A DNA stretch of 64,000 bases from Phyllobacteriaceae bacterium (GCA_016711085.1 JADJTR010000002.1:310001-374000), one strand, 5' to 3'; positions 40,050-52,694 are shown, counted from the first letter of the stretch. Numbers and translations are program-made. Notes: generated by a model not told the origin, from the sequence alone.

Positions 40050-40818
40050 CGCCGGGAGGAGAACCGGTCCACTCCGGTTGAGAGGCGCTCCAACCGCCAG
40101 ACAAATCAGCCATCGCCGCCTTGAACTCTTCTCCCGCATTGGTCCGGGCGATCAGATCGCGCAGGCCGGCGTCGCCCAGGCGGGCATGCAGATCGGCGAC
40201 ATTGGCGGCGGCGGCGCCATAGGCGTCGCGCCAACCGCGTTCGCCGACGAAATCGCCCCAGTCCCAGAAGGTCCGCGAGCCGCGAATCCACGCCTTGGCC
40301 TCTTCGGCGCAGGCTTTCGGCAGGCGATGATCGCGCGAGACGAAGGAGGCGAGGCCTTCGTCGAACCAGTTCGGTTGAGGCGGACTCCACAGGGCGGAAA
40401 GGCTCCAGCCGCGATGCAATTCGACATGGGTGCGCTCATGCGCCATCAGCACGACGCCAAGGTCGGGTTCGCGAAAGGCCTTGGGCGGAATGCGCAAGGC
40501 CTGCCAGCCATAGGCGACGGCGACATTGCCGGTGCCGCCGAACGTCTTCTCGCACATCATGGTGACGCACAGGATCATGCGCGGCGATGGGCCGAGTTCG
40601 CCGAAAAATGCGCGGACGCGGACGTTGGCCGAAGCGAGCATGCGCATCTGAGTCTCGGCGCGCCCGGGGTCGTCGGTCCACACGCCATCGGCGATTTCGG
40701 TCAGGCCGAACAGGCCGGGGGCGACGATGCGCTGCGGACCGGGAACGGCGGCGGCGGCAATCGGCGCGGACAGGACAACAAGCCCGGCAATCAACAGGAA
40801 CATGCGGCGGAGGGTCAA
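40027..40818 (-). CDS. Exported gluzincin-like putative metallopeptidase
   Basis: This 263-aa protein has a signal peptide (residues 1-24). The zinc-binding HERTH motif is at 127-131 and a third-ligand Glu154 in NWFDEGLASF, spaced as in gluzincins and 'peptidase MA-like' proteins. The domain is short and has few other recognisable features. It is predicted periplasmic, with unknown substrate. Its last 23 nt overlap the convergent exported protein gene. Confidence 0.7.
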   Translation of the reverse strand: MTLRRMFLLIAGLVVLSAPIAAAAVPGPQRIVAPGLFGLTEIADGVWTDDPGRAETQMRMLASANVRVRAFFGELGPSPRMILCVTMMCEKTFGGTGNVAVAYGWQALRIPPKAFREPDLGVVLMAHERTHVELHRGWSLSALWSPPQPNWFDEGLASFVSRDHRLPKACAEEAKAWIRGSRTFWDWGDFVGERGWRDAYGAAAANVADLHARLGDAGLRDLIARTNAGEEFKAAMADLSGGWSASQPEWTGSPPGATRHNRR

Positions 40819-40977
40819 GGCGGCGGCTCCGGTTGGCGATCAGCATTGTCGAGATAGGATGGCAGCGGCCGGGCGGCAAGAACAGCGATGCCGCTCCGCC
40901 CGGCATCCGCCCCGCATCCGGGTTGACATGCCATGGACGGCCCGGGATAGCTTGGCGCGGCGTTGCGGGAGGCGAAC

Positions 40978-41370
40978 ATGGAATTTTACCTGCCGGCCAG
41001 TCCGGGCGAATGGCTGGCGTGGGGCTCGGCGGCGTTCACGCTGGCGCTCGGCCTCGTCGCCATGTTCGCGCCGCGCATCATGCTGAAAGTCATGCGCCTG
41101 ACGACGCTGCCCGACCGGGAGTCGGCCTTGGCCGAAATCCGCGCCTCCTATGGCGGCTTCCGCATCGGCACGGGTTTGGCGTGCATGCTGCTGCACCCGC
41201 AGCCGCTGCTCTATCTGGCGCTCGGCGCGGCCTGGATCGCCACCGCCTTCGGGCGTTTGCTGTCGATGCTGTCGGACAAGGGCATGACGGTTTTCAACTG
41301 GCTGTACATCGTGGTGGAGCTGGGATTGGCGGCCGCCGCGCTCTCTTATGCGCTCGGCTTGGTCGCATAG
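40978..41370 (+). CDS. DUF4345-like small membrane protein
   Basis: This 130-aa protein has four predicted membrane helices (about 11-32, 58-76, 78-97, 105-128). The segment EIRASYGGFRIGTGLACMLL matches the YGG-x-x-xG pattern of DUF4345 proteins. ATG 40978 follows GGGAGG at good spacing. Function is unknown. It lies 210 bp before the ATP synthase operon; that gap is the probable atp promoter region. Confidence 0.72.
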   Translation: MEFYLPASPGEWLAWGSAAFTLALGLVAMFAPRIMLKVMRLTTLPDRESALAEIRASYGGFRIGTGLACMLLHPQPLLYLALGAAWIATAFGRLLSMLSDKGMTVFNWLYIVVELGLAAAALSYALGLVA

Positions 41371-41580
41371 GGCGCGGACCTGCGACAAACTCACCCGAAA
41401 GCAGCGTTCCGGCGCGGTTGCGAGTCCCATGGGGCTATGCTAGACGGCGGGCGGCTTTCGGCCGGGGGATGGCGACCGCAGCGTTCCGTGGCCGAAAAAT
41501 TGCAACCAGGTCAATAGCTTAGCCTTTGCCGTCGGCAACAGCGCGAATCTTGCGGCCTTCCGGCAAGGAATGTTCCGTCC

Positions 41581-42140
41581 GTGGCGAAATCCTCGTCCAT
41601 GATTTCCGGCGTCGCCGACCGCTATGCCGGTTCGCTTTTCGAGCTCGCGGCGAGCGCCAACGCCGTCGCCAAGACGGAAGCCGATCTCGGCCGTTTCGAG
41701 GCGCTGCTGAAAGGGTCGGAAGACCTGATGCGGCTGGTGAAGAGCCCGGTGTTCTCGGCCGACGACCAGGTCAAGGCGGTCGCCGCCATCGCCGACAAGG
41801 CGAAGATCGCCGGCCTCGTCGGCAATTTCCTGCGCGTCGTCGCCCGGAACCGCCGCCTGTTCGCCGTCCCCGCCATGATCGACGCCTTCCGCCGCATCGC
41901 GGTCGAGGCGCGCGGCGAGACGACGGCCGAGGTGACTTCGGCCCATGCGCTCACGGCAGCCCAGGAAAAAGAACTCAAGGCGACGCTGAAAAGCGTCGCC
42001 GGCAAGGATGTGTCGATCGCTGTCACGGTCGACGCCTCGATCCTCGGCGGACTCGTCGTCAAGATGGGTTCGCGCCAGATCGACACGTCGCTCAAAACCA
42101 AACTCGCTTCGCTCAAGCTCGCACTGAAAGAGGTCGGCTG

Positions 42141-42141
<1 letters not shown>
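41581..42141 (+). CDS. atpH: ATP synthase F1 delta subunit
   Basis: This 186-aa stator subunit links the catalytic F1 head to the peripheral stalk. The N-terminal helical domain (VADRYAGSLFELA) and the C-terminal VDASILGGLVVKMGSRQID are family signatures. The start is GTG 41581, with ATG 41599 (MISGVADRY) as an alternative. It is the first gene of atpHAGDC; its stop overlaps the atpA start by one base. Confidence 0.95.
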
Positions 42142-43671
<1,530 letters not shown>

Positions 43672-43697
43672 ACGGGCGGCAGGCGAAAGGCTGAACC

Positions 43698-44576
43698 ATG
43701 GCTTCGCTCAAAGACCTCCGCATGCGCATCGCCTCGGTGAAGGCGACGCAGAAAATCACCAAGGCGATGCAGATGGTCGCCGCGGCGAAACTGCGCCGCG
43801 CGCAGGAAGCCGCCGAAGCCGCGCGCCCCTATTCGGAGCGCATGGGCGCGGTGCTCGCCAACATTTCCGGCGCCATCGGCAAGGGCGGCGACGCCCCGGC
43901 GCTGATGGCCGGCACCGGCAAGGACGACACGCATCTGCTCGTGGTGTTCACCGCCGAACGCGGCCTGTGCGGCGGCTTCAACACGCAGATCGCCCGCCTG
44001 GCGCGCGAGAATGTGCGCAAGCTGCTGGCGGCCGGCAAGACGGTGAAAATCCTCACCGTCGGCAAGAAGGGCGCCGACCAGCTGCGCCGCGACTACGCCA
44101 ATCTGATCATCGACCGCGTCGAACTGCGCGAGGTCAAACAGATCGGTTTCGTCAACGCCGACGCCATCGCCAAGAAGATCATCGCGCTCTTCAACGAGGG
44201 CGGCTTCGACGTGGCGACGCTGGTCTACTCGCAGTTCAAGTCGGTGATCTCGCAAGTGCCGACGACGCAGCAGGTCATTCCGGCGGCGGCCGGCGTCGCG
44301 GCGCCGGCGAGCGCCGGTTCGGCGGTCTACGAATACGAGCCGGAAGCCGGCGCGATCCTGGCGGACATCGTGCCGCGCGCCATCGCCGTGCAGGTGTTCC
44401 GGGCGCTGCTCGAAAACGCCGCCGGTGAAATGGGCGCCAAGATGAGCGCCATGGATTCGGCGACGCGCAACGCCGGCGAGATGATCAACAAGCTGACGAT
44501 CACCTACAACCGGCAGCGCCAGGCGAACATCACCAAGGAACTGATCGAAATCATTTCGGGCGCCGAAGCGCTCTGA
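43698..44576 (+). CDS. atpG: ATP synthase F1 gamma subunit
   Basis: This 292-aa central rotor shaft of F1 has an N-terminal coiled-coil helix, MASLKDLRMRIASVKATQKI. Its C-terminal helix is ARQNIT-like (NRQRQANITKELIEIISGA), and the middle shows the CGGFNTQI motif. Length and order are normal. It lies 26 bp after the corrected atpA stop and 23 bp before atpD. Confidence 0.96.
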   Translation: MASLKDLRMRIASVKATQKITKAMQMVAAAKLRRAQEAAEAARPYSERMGAVLANISGAIGKGGDAPALMAGTGKDDTHLLVVFTAERGLCGGFNTQIARLARENVRKLLAAGKTVKILTVGKKGADQLRRDYANLIIDRVELREVKQIGFVNADAIAKKIIALFNEGGFDVATLVYSQFKSVISQVPTTQQVIPAAAGVAAPASAGSAVYEYEPEAGAILADIVPRAIAVQVFRALLENAAGEMGAKMSAMDSATRNAGEMINKLTITYNRQRQANITKELIEIISGAEAL

Positions 44577-44599
44577 TCCGGACAAAGAGGAAGAACACC

Positions 44600-46189
<1,590 letters not shown>

Positions 46190-46200
46190 TCGCGTCCTCT

Positions 46201-46285
46201 TAGCGAATAGCGAATAGGGAGTAGCGAATAGGGGCAGTGAACGGACGGGAGCGATTTTTCGCTGTTCGCTATTCGCTATTCGCTA
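46201..46285. repeat. Long inverted repeat of TAGCGAA units between atpD and atpC
   Basis: The left arm (46201-46228) starts TAGCGAATAGCGAATAG and the right arm (46258-46285) ends CTATTCGCTATTCGCTA. They pair over 28 positions with three mismatches around a 29-nt loop. The arms are built from repeated ATTCGCT heptamers. In the mRNA this would form a long stem inside the operon, suited to stabilising atpD mRNA or attenuating atpC. Confidence 0.85.
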
Positions 46286-46292
46286 AATCGGC

Positions 46293-46694
46293 ATGGCCCA
46301 GACCTTCAAGTTCGAACTGGTTTCGCCCGAGCGGCTGCTCGTTTCCGCCGAGGTCGAGGCCGTGATGGCCCCGGCGTCGGAAGGCGACATGACGGTGATG
46401 GCCAACCACGCGCCGGTGATGACGGCGGTGCGTCCGGGCGTGGTGACGGTGAAGACCGCCGCCGGCGGGCAAGAGCGCTATGTCGTGTTCGGCGGCTTCG
46501 CCGACATCACGCCGACGGCGTTCACGTTGCTGGCCGAGCAGGCGACCCCGGTCGCCGACATCGACCGGGCGGCGCTGGCCAAGCGCATCCAGGATGCGCG
46601 CGAGGATTTCGCCGACGCCAGGGACGACGCGGCCAAGACCAAGGCGGGCGAGATGCTCGACCAGCTGACGACGCTGGAGAAGGCCGTCGCCTGA
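46293..46694 (+). CDS. atpC: ATP synthase F1 epsilon subunit
   Basis: This 133-aa rotor and inhibitory subunit has an N-terminal beta-sandwich with FELVSPERLLVS and ANHAPVMTAVRPGV. The C-terminal helical part ends EMLDQLTTLEKAVA. It is the last gene of the operon, 103 bp after atpD because of the inserted inverted repeat, and it is followed by a terminator. Confidence 0.95.
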   Translation: MAQTFKFELVSPERLLVSAEVEAVMAPASEGDMTVMANHAPVMTAVRPGVVTVKTAAGGQERYVVFGGFADITPTAFTLLAEQATPVADIDRAALAKRIQDAREDFADARDDAAKTKAGEMLDQLTTLEKAVA

Positions 46695-46723
46695 TCGATT
46701 CCAATGGCGAGAAGGATTGGAAG

Positions 46724-46745
46724 CCCGGCCAGTGAGCCGGGTTTT
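46724..46745 (+). terminator. Rho-independent terminator of the atp operon
   Basis: CCCGGC and GCCGGG form a 6-bp stem around CAGTGA, followed by TTTT. It lies 30 bp after the atpC stop. Confidence 0.8.
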
Positions 46746-46818
46746 GCCATTTTGGCGAGGCGGGCGACAAACTGCAGCTCGATTCGGCAGCGATCCTGGA
46801 CATTTTACCGAAGGATTG

Positions 46819-46957
46819 ACCCCACCCCTAACCCCTCCCCTCAAGGGGGAGGGGAACACGATCGCGCTTCCGAACCGCGCAGATCGCCAACGAAACAGTG
46901 TTTCGATGCGGCGTCGGGATTCCCCTCCCTCTTGGGGGGAGGGGTAATGGGTGGGGT
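46819..46957. repeat. Inverted pair of CTCCCC-type palindromic elements
   Basis: CCCCACCCCTAACCCCTCCC (46820-46839) and its inverse GGAGGGGTAATGGGTGGGG (46939-46957) flank about 60 bp. Each arm holds a CCTCCC-n-GGGAGG hairpin. The cores match the repeat inside the 30823-31677 gene and the one at 52.1 kb. The stretch 46695-47104 contains only this repeat and the terminator. Confidence 0.8.
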
Positions 46958-47104
46958 TATCACGCGCGACCGCGAATTGATCGCGGTGGCGCGTCTCGTT
47001 CCGGTGCGGCGCGACGAAAGGCTTGCTGTAACTTCCGGATTTGCTTTTTCAATAGGTGAGAGTACTTTTCGCCTCGAGTCCCTGCGGGTATTCGGGAGCC
47101 ATCG

Positions 47105-47884
47105 ATGAATTGGTCTGAAAATTACTCGCGTTACCTGTTCTGGATTGCGACTGGAAGCATAGTCGTCGTTCTGTTTTTATTGGTAGCCGGGTCGTTCGGC
47201 CGCATTGGAATCGACCAAAAAATCTTCGCCGAAGCGGTAGAGTCAAGTCTTGATGTTGTGTTGAAGCTCGGAGCGCTGGCGGTGGTTGCTCTCCTCCTTC
47301 CGCACGTCAACCGCATTTCAAAATTCAAGTTTGGCGATGCCGAAGTTGAATTCGCCAAACACATTTCGGAAAGGGCAAACGAACAGGCGGCCGAAATAGC
47401 GAGGTTGAAGACAGAAATCGCGCAAACGAACCTTACCGGGAATGCGGGCGCTCTTGCGCCGATAACGGAGATGAATACGCTCCGGACCCGTGACGAAGCG
47501 CCGGCAAACGCCCCGACCCCGGAACTTCCACAGATCACCATTCCAGGCGACCCGAACAAGGAGCGTTTCGGTGGACTTGCCGAACGGGATGGCTATCGGC
47601 TCTCCGTTCGCTTCAATTCGGGCTACTACGATCCGATCGTGAGTATGGAGCTTGTCGTTGAACGCACCGATGGCGAGCCGGTGGAACATTATTGCCGGTT
47701 TTTCCTGCACCCGACGTTTGTAGCCCGGGAAGTCACGATAACGCCCGCGGACGGCCGATGCCGCATGCCGCTTCTGGTTTGGGGCGGTTTCACCGTCGGG
47801 GTCTGGGTTGTTGGAACCGAGACCCTGCTTGAGCTCGACCTGGAGAAGGCGCGCGGCGCGCCGCTCGTCATCAAGAAGAAATAG
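47105..47884 (+). CDS. Membrane-anchored prokaryotic YEATS (pYEATS) domain protein
   Basis: This 259-aa protein has two N-terminal membrane helices (about 9-31 and 49-67), a coiled coil (about 78-108) and a Pro-rich linker (112-150). The C-terminal beta-sandwich (about 155-252) carries the YEATS hallmarks LHPTF (201-205) and WGGFTVGV (226-233), then LLELDLEKARGAP. YEATS domains bind acylated ligands in eukaryotes; the prokaryotic version is reported as a sensor in biological-conflict systems. Codon use and base composition are more AT-rich than the neighbours. It sits alone after the atp operon, convergent with the TMEM43 gene (28-bp gap). Its ligand and partner are unknown. Confidence 0.8.
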   Translation: MNWSENYSRYLFWIATGSIVVVLFLLVAGSFGRIGIDQKIFAEAVESSLDVVLKLGALAVVALLLPHVNRISKFKFGDAEVEFAKHISERANEQAAEIARLKTEIAQTNLTGNAGALAPITEMNTLRTRDEAPANAPTPELPQITIPGDPNKERFGGLAERDGYRLSVRFNSGYYDPIVSMELVVERTDGEPVEHYCRFFLHPTFVAREVTITPADGRCRMPLLVWGGFTVGVWVVGTETLLELDLEKARGAPLVIKKK

Positions 47885-47912
47885 CACCGGCGTTTCGAAG
47901 CCGGATCCCGGC

Positions 47913-49091
47913 CTAGGCCGCCGTTCCGGCCGGCGGGGCGGCCGCCCCCTTTTTCGCCCCCATCTTGCCGGCGGCGAACGCGATGGCGAAGCCGATGGCG
48001 ATAATGGCCAGACCGATCAGCGGCCGGAAGAAAATCCACGCGATGGCGATGGTGACCGAGCCGAGGATGGCGGTGAGGAACAGCGCGATCAGCCCCGTGC
48101 CGGCGCGCACGATGGAGCCGACGAAGGGGATGACATCGCCGATGACGCCGAGAATGGCGAACATCAGCGAGAAGCCGATCAGCATCAGCACCAGGCCGAC
48201 GACGCGCAGAATCCAGGTCAGCACCGTGTTCGACGCTATCGCGTCGGCGAAGAGCTCGGCGGCGGGCGCGATGCCGGCCTTGGCGAGGAAGATCTCGCGG
48301 CCGTTCGACGAGGTCCATGCCTTGATTCCATTGCCGGCCTGCGCGCCGGCGACCGAGAGCTCCTTGAGATCGGCGCGGGTGAATTTCACCCGCATGTCGC
48401 CGATCCGCGGGTTGGATGGGGAAAAGCCGACGAAGACGGTGTCGCCGGCAAGCGTCGCCGGGCGGCCGGCGCCGAGCGCCTGGGCCACGCGCTGCGGCGC
48501 GCCGGCGTCGGGAACCAGCGGCGATCTGGCGCCGAGATGGGCGACATTGCCGCCATCGATGGCGAAGGCGCCGACGGTGACGGTCGGCACCTCGAAATCC
48601 TCGCCGCGAACGGGAAATTGCGGGTTCTGGTGGCCGGCCGGTTCCTTGAAATTGGAGGAGTTCTCCGGCGAGGACGACCATTCCATGACATAGTCATAGG
48701 TGGTCACTGCCTCGGTGCCGCCGCCAAGCTTGGTGCGGGTCTCGGATTTCTGCGTTTCCTTCCACTGGTACATCTCGACGGAGCGCTCGAGCGCCACCGC
48801 GCCTTCGGCCCGGATGCCGAGCAGCGCATCCTCCGGCACGCCCTGCGGCGTCGCCGGGCCGGCGATGGCGATGAGCTTGCCCTCATTGGCGGGATCGACC
48901 GCCTTGGCGTCGACGGTGACGACGGCGCCGGCGCCTTCGGCCAGCGCCTTGGCGGTCTTGACCGCGCGGCCCTCGTTCCAGAACAGCATACCGACCATGC
49001 CGATGACGAGCAGCAGGCCGATCAGCGAGCCGATGACGGAATTGCCGAGGCGGGAAAACCAGGATTGGCTGGTGACGACAGTGACGGCCAT
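47913..49091 (-). CDS. TMEM43 family membrane protein
   Basis: This 392-aa protein has an N-terminal helix at about 13-35 preceded by SWFSRLGNSVIGSLIG and followed by FWNEGRAVKTAKAL, a TMEM43/LUMA signature. A large beta-rich domain (about 40-280) includes ERSVEMYQWKE. Three to four C-terminal membrane helices (about 295-380) end in a basic Ala tail. The human homologue is an inner nuclear envelope and ER protein; bacterial members are uncharacterised. The start ATG 49091 is not preceded by a strong ribosome-binding site. It is convergent with the pYEATS gene. Confidence 0.85.
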   Translation of the reverse strand: MAVTVVTSQSWFSRLGNSVIGSLIGLLLVIGMVGMLFWNEGRAVKTAKALAEGAGAVVTVDAKAVDPANEGKLIAIAGPATPQGVPEDALLGIRAEGAVALERSVEMYQWKETQKSETRTKLGGGTEAVTTYDYVMEWSSSPENSSNFKEPAGHQNPQFPVRGEDFEVPTVTVGAFAIDGGNVAHLGARSPLVPDAGAPQRVAQALGAGRPATLAGDTVFVGFSPSNPRIGDMRVKFTRADLKELSVAGAQAGNGIKAWTSSNGREIFLAKAGIAPAAELFADAIASNTVLTWILRVVGLVLMLIGFSLMFAILGVIGDVIPFVGSIVRAGTGLIALFLTAILGSVTIAIAWIFFRPLIGLAIIAIGFAIAFAAGKMGAKKGAAAPPAGTAA

Positions 49092-49147
49092 GAGAGACCC
49101 CCCATGATATGCGCCCCGGACGCAAACTAGCGGGTGCGCAGGGAAAA

Positions 49148-49706
49148 TCAATCGGCGGATCGCAGCCAGAAGCCGCTGGGGGGTCGGTTTTTGGGGCGGC
49201 CGCCACCGCCCGGCGCACCGCCCGATCCAGCGCCTGCAGGAATTCGGAGCGGTCGCGCGGCGTGAAGGCCGGATTGAAGCCGCGGATTTCGCCCGATTCG
49301 CGCAATTCCTGCTTCAAATTGCGCAGCGCCAGCGCCATGCCGATGGTTTCCGGCGTGAACGGCCTGCCGGTCGGGCCGATGACATGGACGCCCTTTTCCA
49401 CCAGCCTCGCGGCGAGCGGAATATCGGCGGTCACCGCGATGTCGTTGGCGCGGGCGTTATCGACGATCCAGTCGTCGGCGGCGTCGAACCTGCCCGGGAC
49501 GACAACGTTTTTCACCATCGGGTCGCGCGACGGGCGCAGGCTGCCATTGGAAACGAAGGTGACGTGAAGACCGTGGCGTTCGGCGACGCGAAGGATTTCC
49601 GCCTTCACCGGGCAGGCGTCGGCATCGACGAGAAGGGCGGGGCGGTTGGGTCGCTGGGCTTGCGTTTTCGCGGTTTGCGGCTTCGGGCCTTTCTCCTTTT
49701 GAATCT

Positions 49707-49710
<4 letters not shown>
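49148..49710 (-). CDS. DUF188 (YaiI/YqxD family) protein, C-terminus uncertain
   Basis: The core is LLVDADACPVKAEILRVAER and VVPGRFDAADDWIVDNA, then DIPLAARLVEKG, the conserved Asp-rich YaiI/YqxD fold (predicted PIN-like, function unknown). The reading starts at TTG 49710, overlapping the frmA stop; AAAGGAG lies just inside, so the true start is unclear. The uncorrected frame runs to 48883, far into the TMEM43 gene, which is implausible. One missing base in the G6/T5/G4 runs near 49178-49195 would end the gene at TGA 49148, giving 187 aa. Confidence 0.75.
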
Positions 49711-50831
<1,121 letters not shown>

Positions 50832-51016
50832 GCGGGGCGGGGGGGTGTGGGGCGCCCGGGGGGGGGGGGGGGGGGGAAGGGGGGGGGGGGGTGGGCCGCG
50901 CTTGCGCGCTCTTTTCTGATATCCTCGCCCTCTCATGCAGCGGCGATTTTCCGATCCGCCCCCGGAAAAAGGGACCCGCCCAGGGCGAACCAAGCGCCGG
51001 AAAGCCTCCGGGCTCC
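50832..51016. other. Non-coding segment with two long G-tracts, possible assembly artefact
   Basis: It contains a 19-G run (50858-50876) and a 13-G run (50879-50891) separated by AA, then sequence with no recognisable gene up to the point where the TIR-like homology begins. Such runs are either genuine G-quadruplex-forming tracts or poly-G artefacts from two-colour sequencing incorporated at a poor join. Confidence 0.7.
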
Positions 51017-51344
51017 GCGCCGCCTGTTCGTCTTCCGCCGTAAGTACGATCAGCGCACAACCGGCCCCATCGAGCATTTCAGATAAACGCCCAATGTTCG
51101 TAACACCTGCCACCGGAACCCGATTGAATTCTTCGTAGGGCAACTGAAGTCGTTCGACGATGAATTCCTTGAGTTCGCGCCACGACTGAGATCGGCCATG
51201 ACCAATGAACACGCTTGTTCCAACGCGCCGTTCTCGTTGAATGCCCTTCTTTTTTCGCTCAATGTGCGATCCGGCTTTTCTGGCGATTTGTGACAGTTTG
51301 TTTGCAAGATCGGCAGGAACCTGCATCGCTGCGATCCTCGCCAT
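51017..51344 (-). pseudogene. Truncated TIR-like (predicted nucleotide-binding) domain protein
   Basis: From ATG 51344 (or ATG 51326, which has the better-spaced GAGG) the protein has a helical N-terminus (LANKLSQIARKAGSHI). A TIR-like domain follows: TSVFIGHGRSQSWRELKEFI, then EEFNRVPVAGVTNIGRLSEM and IVLTAEDEQAA. This matches the first half of the TIR-like predicted nucleotide-binding family. The second half, including the expected N-V-x-H-E-x-G-L-F region with the conserved Glu, is missing; the sequence runs into unrelated DNA near 51016. As written it cannot be an active NADase. Base composition is AT-richer than flanking genes. Confidence 0.65.
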
Positions 51345-51453
51345 CACCTCTTGATGAGGCGCGACATTAAACCCGGTTGGGCGCTTTCTTTTTTTGGGGT
51401 AAAAATTTTCCGGGGGGCAACGTTGTTATTGATGTGTGCGGGCGTCGGCAATT

Positions 51454-51875
51454 TCAATTTTCAGCCTTGCGAAGCTTGATAATGTACTCGTCGCCGCCTG
51501 AGTCGAGTGCAACCGACAATTCAGAAACGAGTGCATCCCGGCGTTCCATTACAATTTTTGCAAGGTCCGCACTGGCCTGTTCGGGTGGGAGAAGGTCAGG
51601 ATTTCCTGCGTTTTCGTAAATCGCCTTTTTAACCATTTCTGGCCGAAATTCGCACCAGTCACCACGGGAGCCCAAACCGGTGTAGCTCATATCCATGAGG
51701 CCCCATTCCGCGCTGAATTGCGCGCCGGGCGGACGAGGCTGAAGATTATCATAGTATACGAATGCATGGTATCCGAGGTTTGAGCCGCTCAGACAAGCTG
51801 CACGCGATGACGGGTCTCAAATTGTTTGGCAGCCCGTTCGAGCGCGTCGGCCATTTCCAAAAGCTCAACTGACAT
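51454..51875 (-). CDS. Hypothetical protein upstream of the TIR-like gene (probable frameshift)
   Basis: The initial frame starts at ATG 51875 behind GGAG (MSVELLEMADALERAAKQFE) and stops after 28 codons. The adjacent frame is open from 51816 to 51454 with protein-like sequence (HAFVYYDNLQPRPPGAQFSA, then GSRGDWCEFRPEMVKKAIYE) but no ATG until 51696. One missing base near 51815 would join them into a 140-aa protein. No family was recognised. It lies 110 bp upstream of the TIR-like gene on the same strand and shares its lower GC, suggesting one unit acquired together. Confidence 0.45.
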
Positions 51876-52118
51876 AAGAGGCTCCAAATCGCGTTCCCTT
51901 GGCGATGACTTTGGCTAGTCACCGAGGGAATTCCGCTCAGATGCTATTATTGTTGATTCGTGGCCAATTCGTCAGACCCCAGGCCCAACCGCCCTTCATC
52001 CCCGCTTAAATGTGCCGTCTCACCAGGCCGGCCGGATCCACTATTCTGGCGGGACCGCACGGCGATTCGGCGTGTTTTGGGGCCGGCAGGGCGAGAGCCG
52101 TTCCGCGAAAATACCCCC

Positions 52119-52178
52119 ACCCGAAATTCGCCAAAGCGAATTTCGACCTCCCCACAAGGGGGAGGTAAAGAGGGTGGT
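52119..52178. repeat. Palindromic repeat near the rppH stop
   Basis: GAAATTCG-n6-CGAATTTC (52123-52144) and CCTCCCC-ACAA-GGGGGAGG (52147-52164) are adjacent hairpins, framed by CACCC and GGGTGG. The second core is the same as in the repeats at 31.3 and 46.8 kb. The remaining part of 51876-52178 has no recognisable gene. Confidence 0.7.
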
Positions 52179-52694
52179 TCACCCCGCCAGATGCTGAAAC
52201 GCCTTGACCACCTGCTCGTAGACCGGGCGCTTGAAGGGCACGATGAGCGCCGGCAGGTCGGCCATCGGCCGCCATTCCCACGCGTCGAACTCGGCCTTGT
52301 GGCCTTCCGGCGGCGGGTTGACGCGGATTTCGCTCAAGTCGCCGGAAAAGCGCACGGCGAACCATTTCTGCTTCTGGCCGCGGTATCTGCCCTTGAGCGC
52401 GATGCCGACGAGTTCGCGCGGCAGATCGTAGGTGATCCAGCCCGGCGTCTCGGCGAGCTTCGTCACGCTCTCCATGCCGGTTTCCTCGTAGAGCTCGCGC
52501 AAGGCGGCGGCCCAGAGGTCCTCGCCGTCGTCGACGCCGCCCTGCGGCATCTGCCAGAGCTGCTCGGTTCCGGCCATCTCGCTGTCGTGGGCGGCGATGC
52601 GGCGGCCGACCCAGACGAGGCCGGCTTCGTTCAGCGCCATGACGCCGACATTGGGCCGGTAGGGGAGCGTTTCGGGTTCGACGGATTTCTTCAC
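52179..52694 (-). CDS. rppH: RNA pyrophosphohydrolase RppH (Nudix)
   Basis: This 171-aa Nudix hydrolase removes pyrophosphate from 5'-triphosphate RNA to start mRNA decay; Bartonella orthologues are known as IalA. The Nudix box GGVDDGEDLWAAALRELYEE continues TGM, with the RELxEExG core. ETLPYRPNVGVMALN, LWQMPQGG and QKWFAVRF are RppH signatures. GTG 52694 is the likely start because conserved sequence begins a few residues later; the frame stays open upstream through a G-tract region. Confidence 0.92.
   Translation of the reverse strand: MKKSVEPETLPYRPNVGVMALNEAGLVWVGRRIAAHDSEMAGTEQLWQMPQGGVDDGEDLWAAALRELYEETGMESVTKLAETPGWITYDLPRELVGIALKGRYRGQKQKWFAVRFSGDLSEIRVNPPPEGHKAEFDAWEWRPMADLPALIVPFKRPVYEQVVKAFQHLAG

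Noticed and set aside
46200..46957. CRISPR-like appearance of repeated units near atpC
   Set aside because: Units are inverted and adjacent without regular spacers; no cas genes are present.
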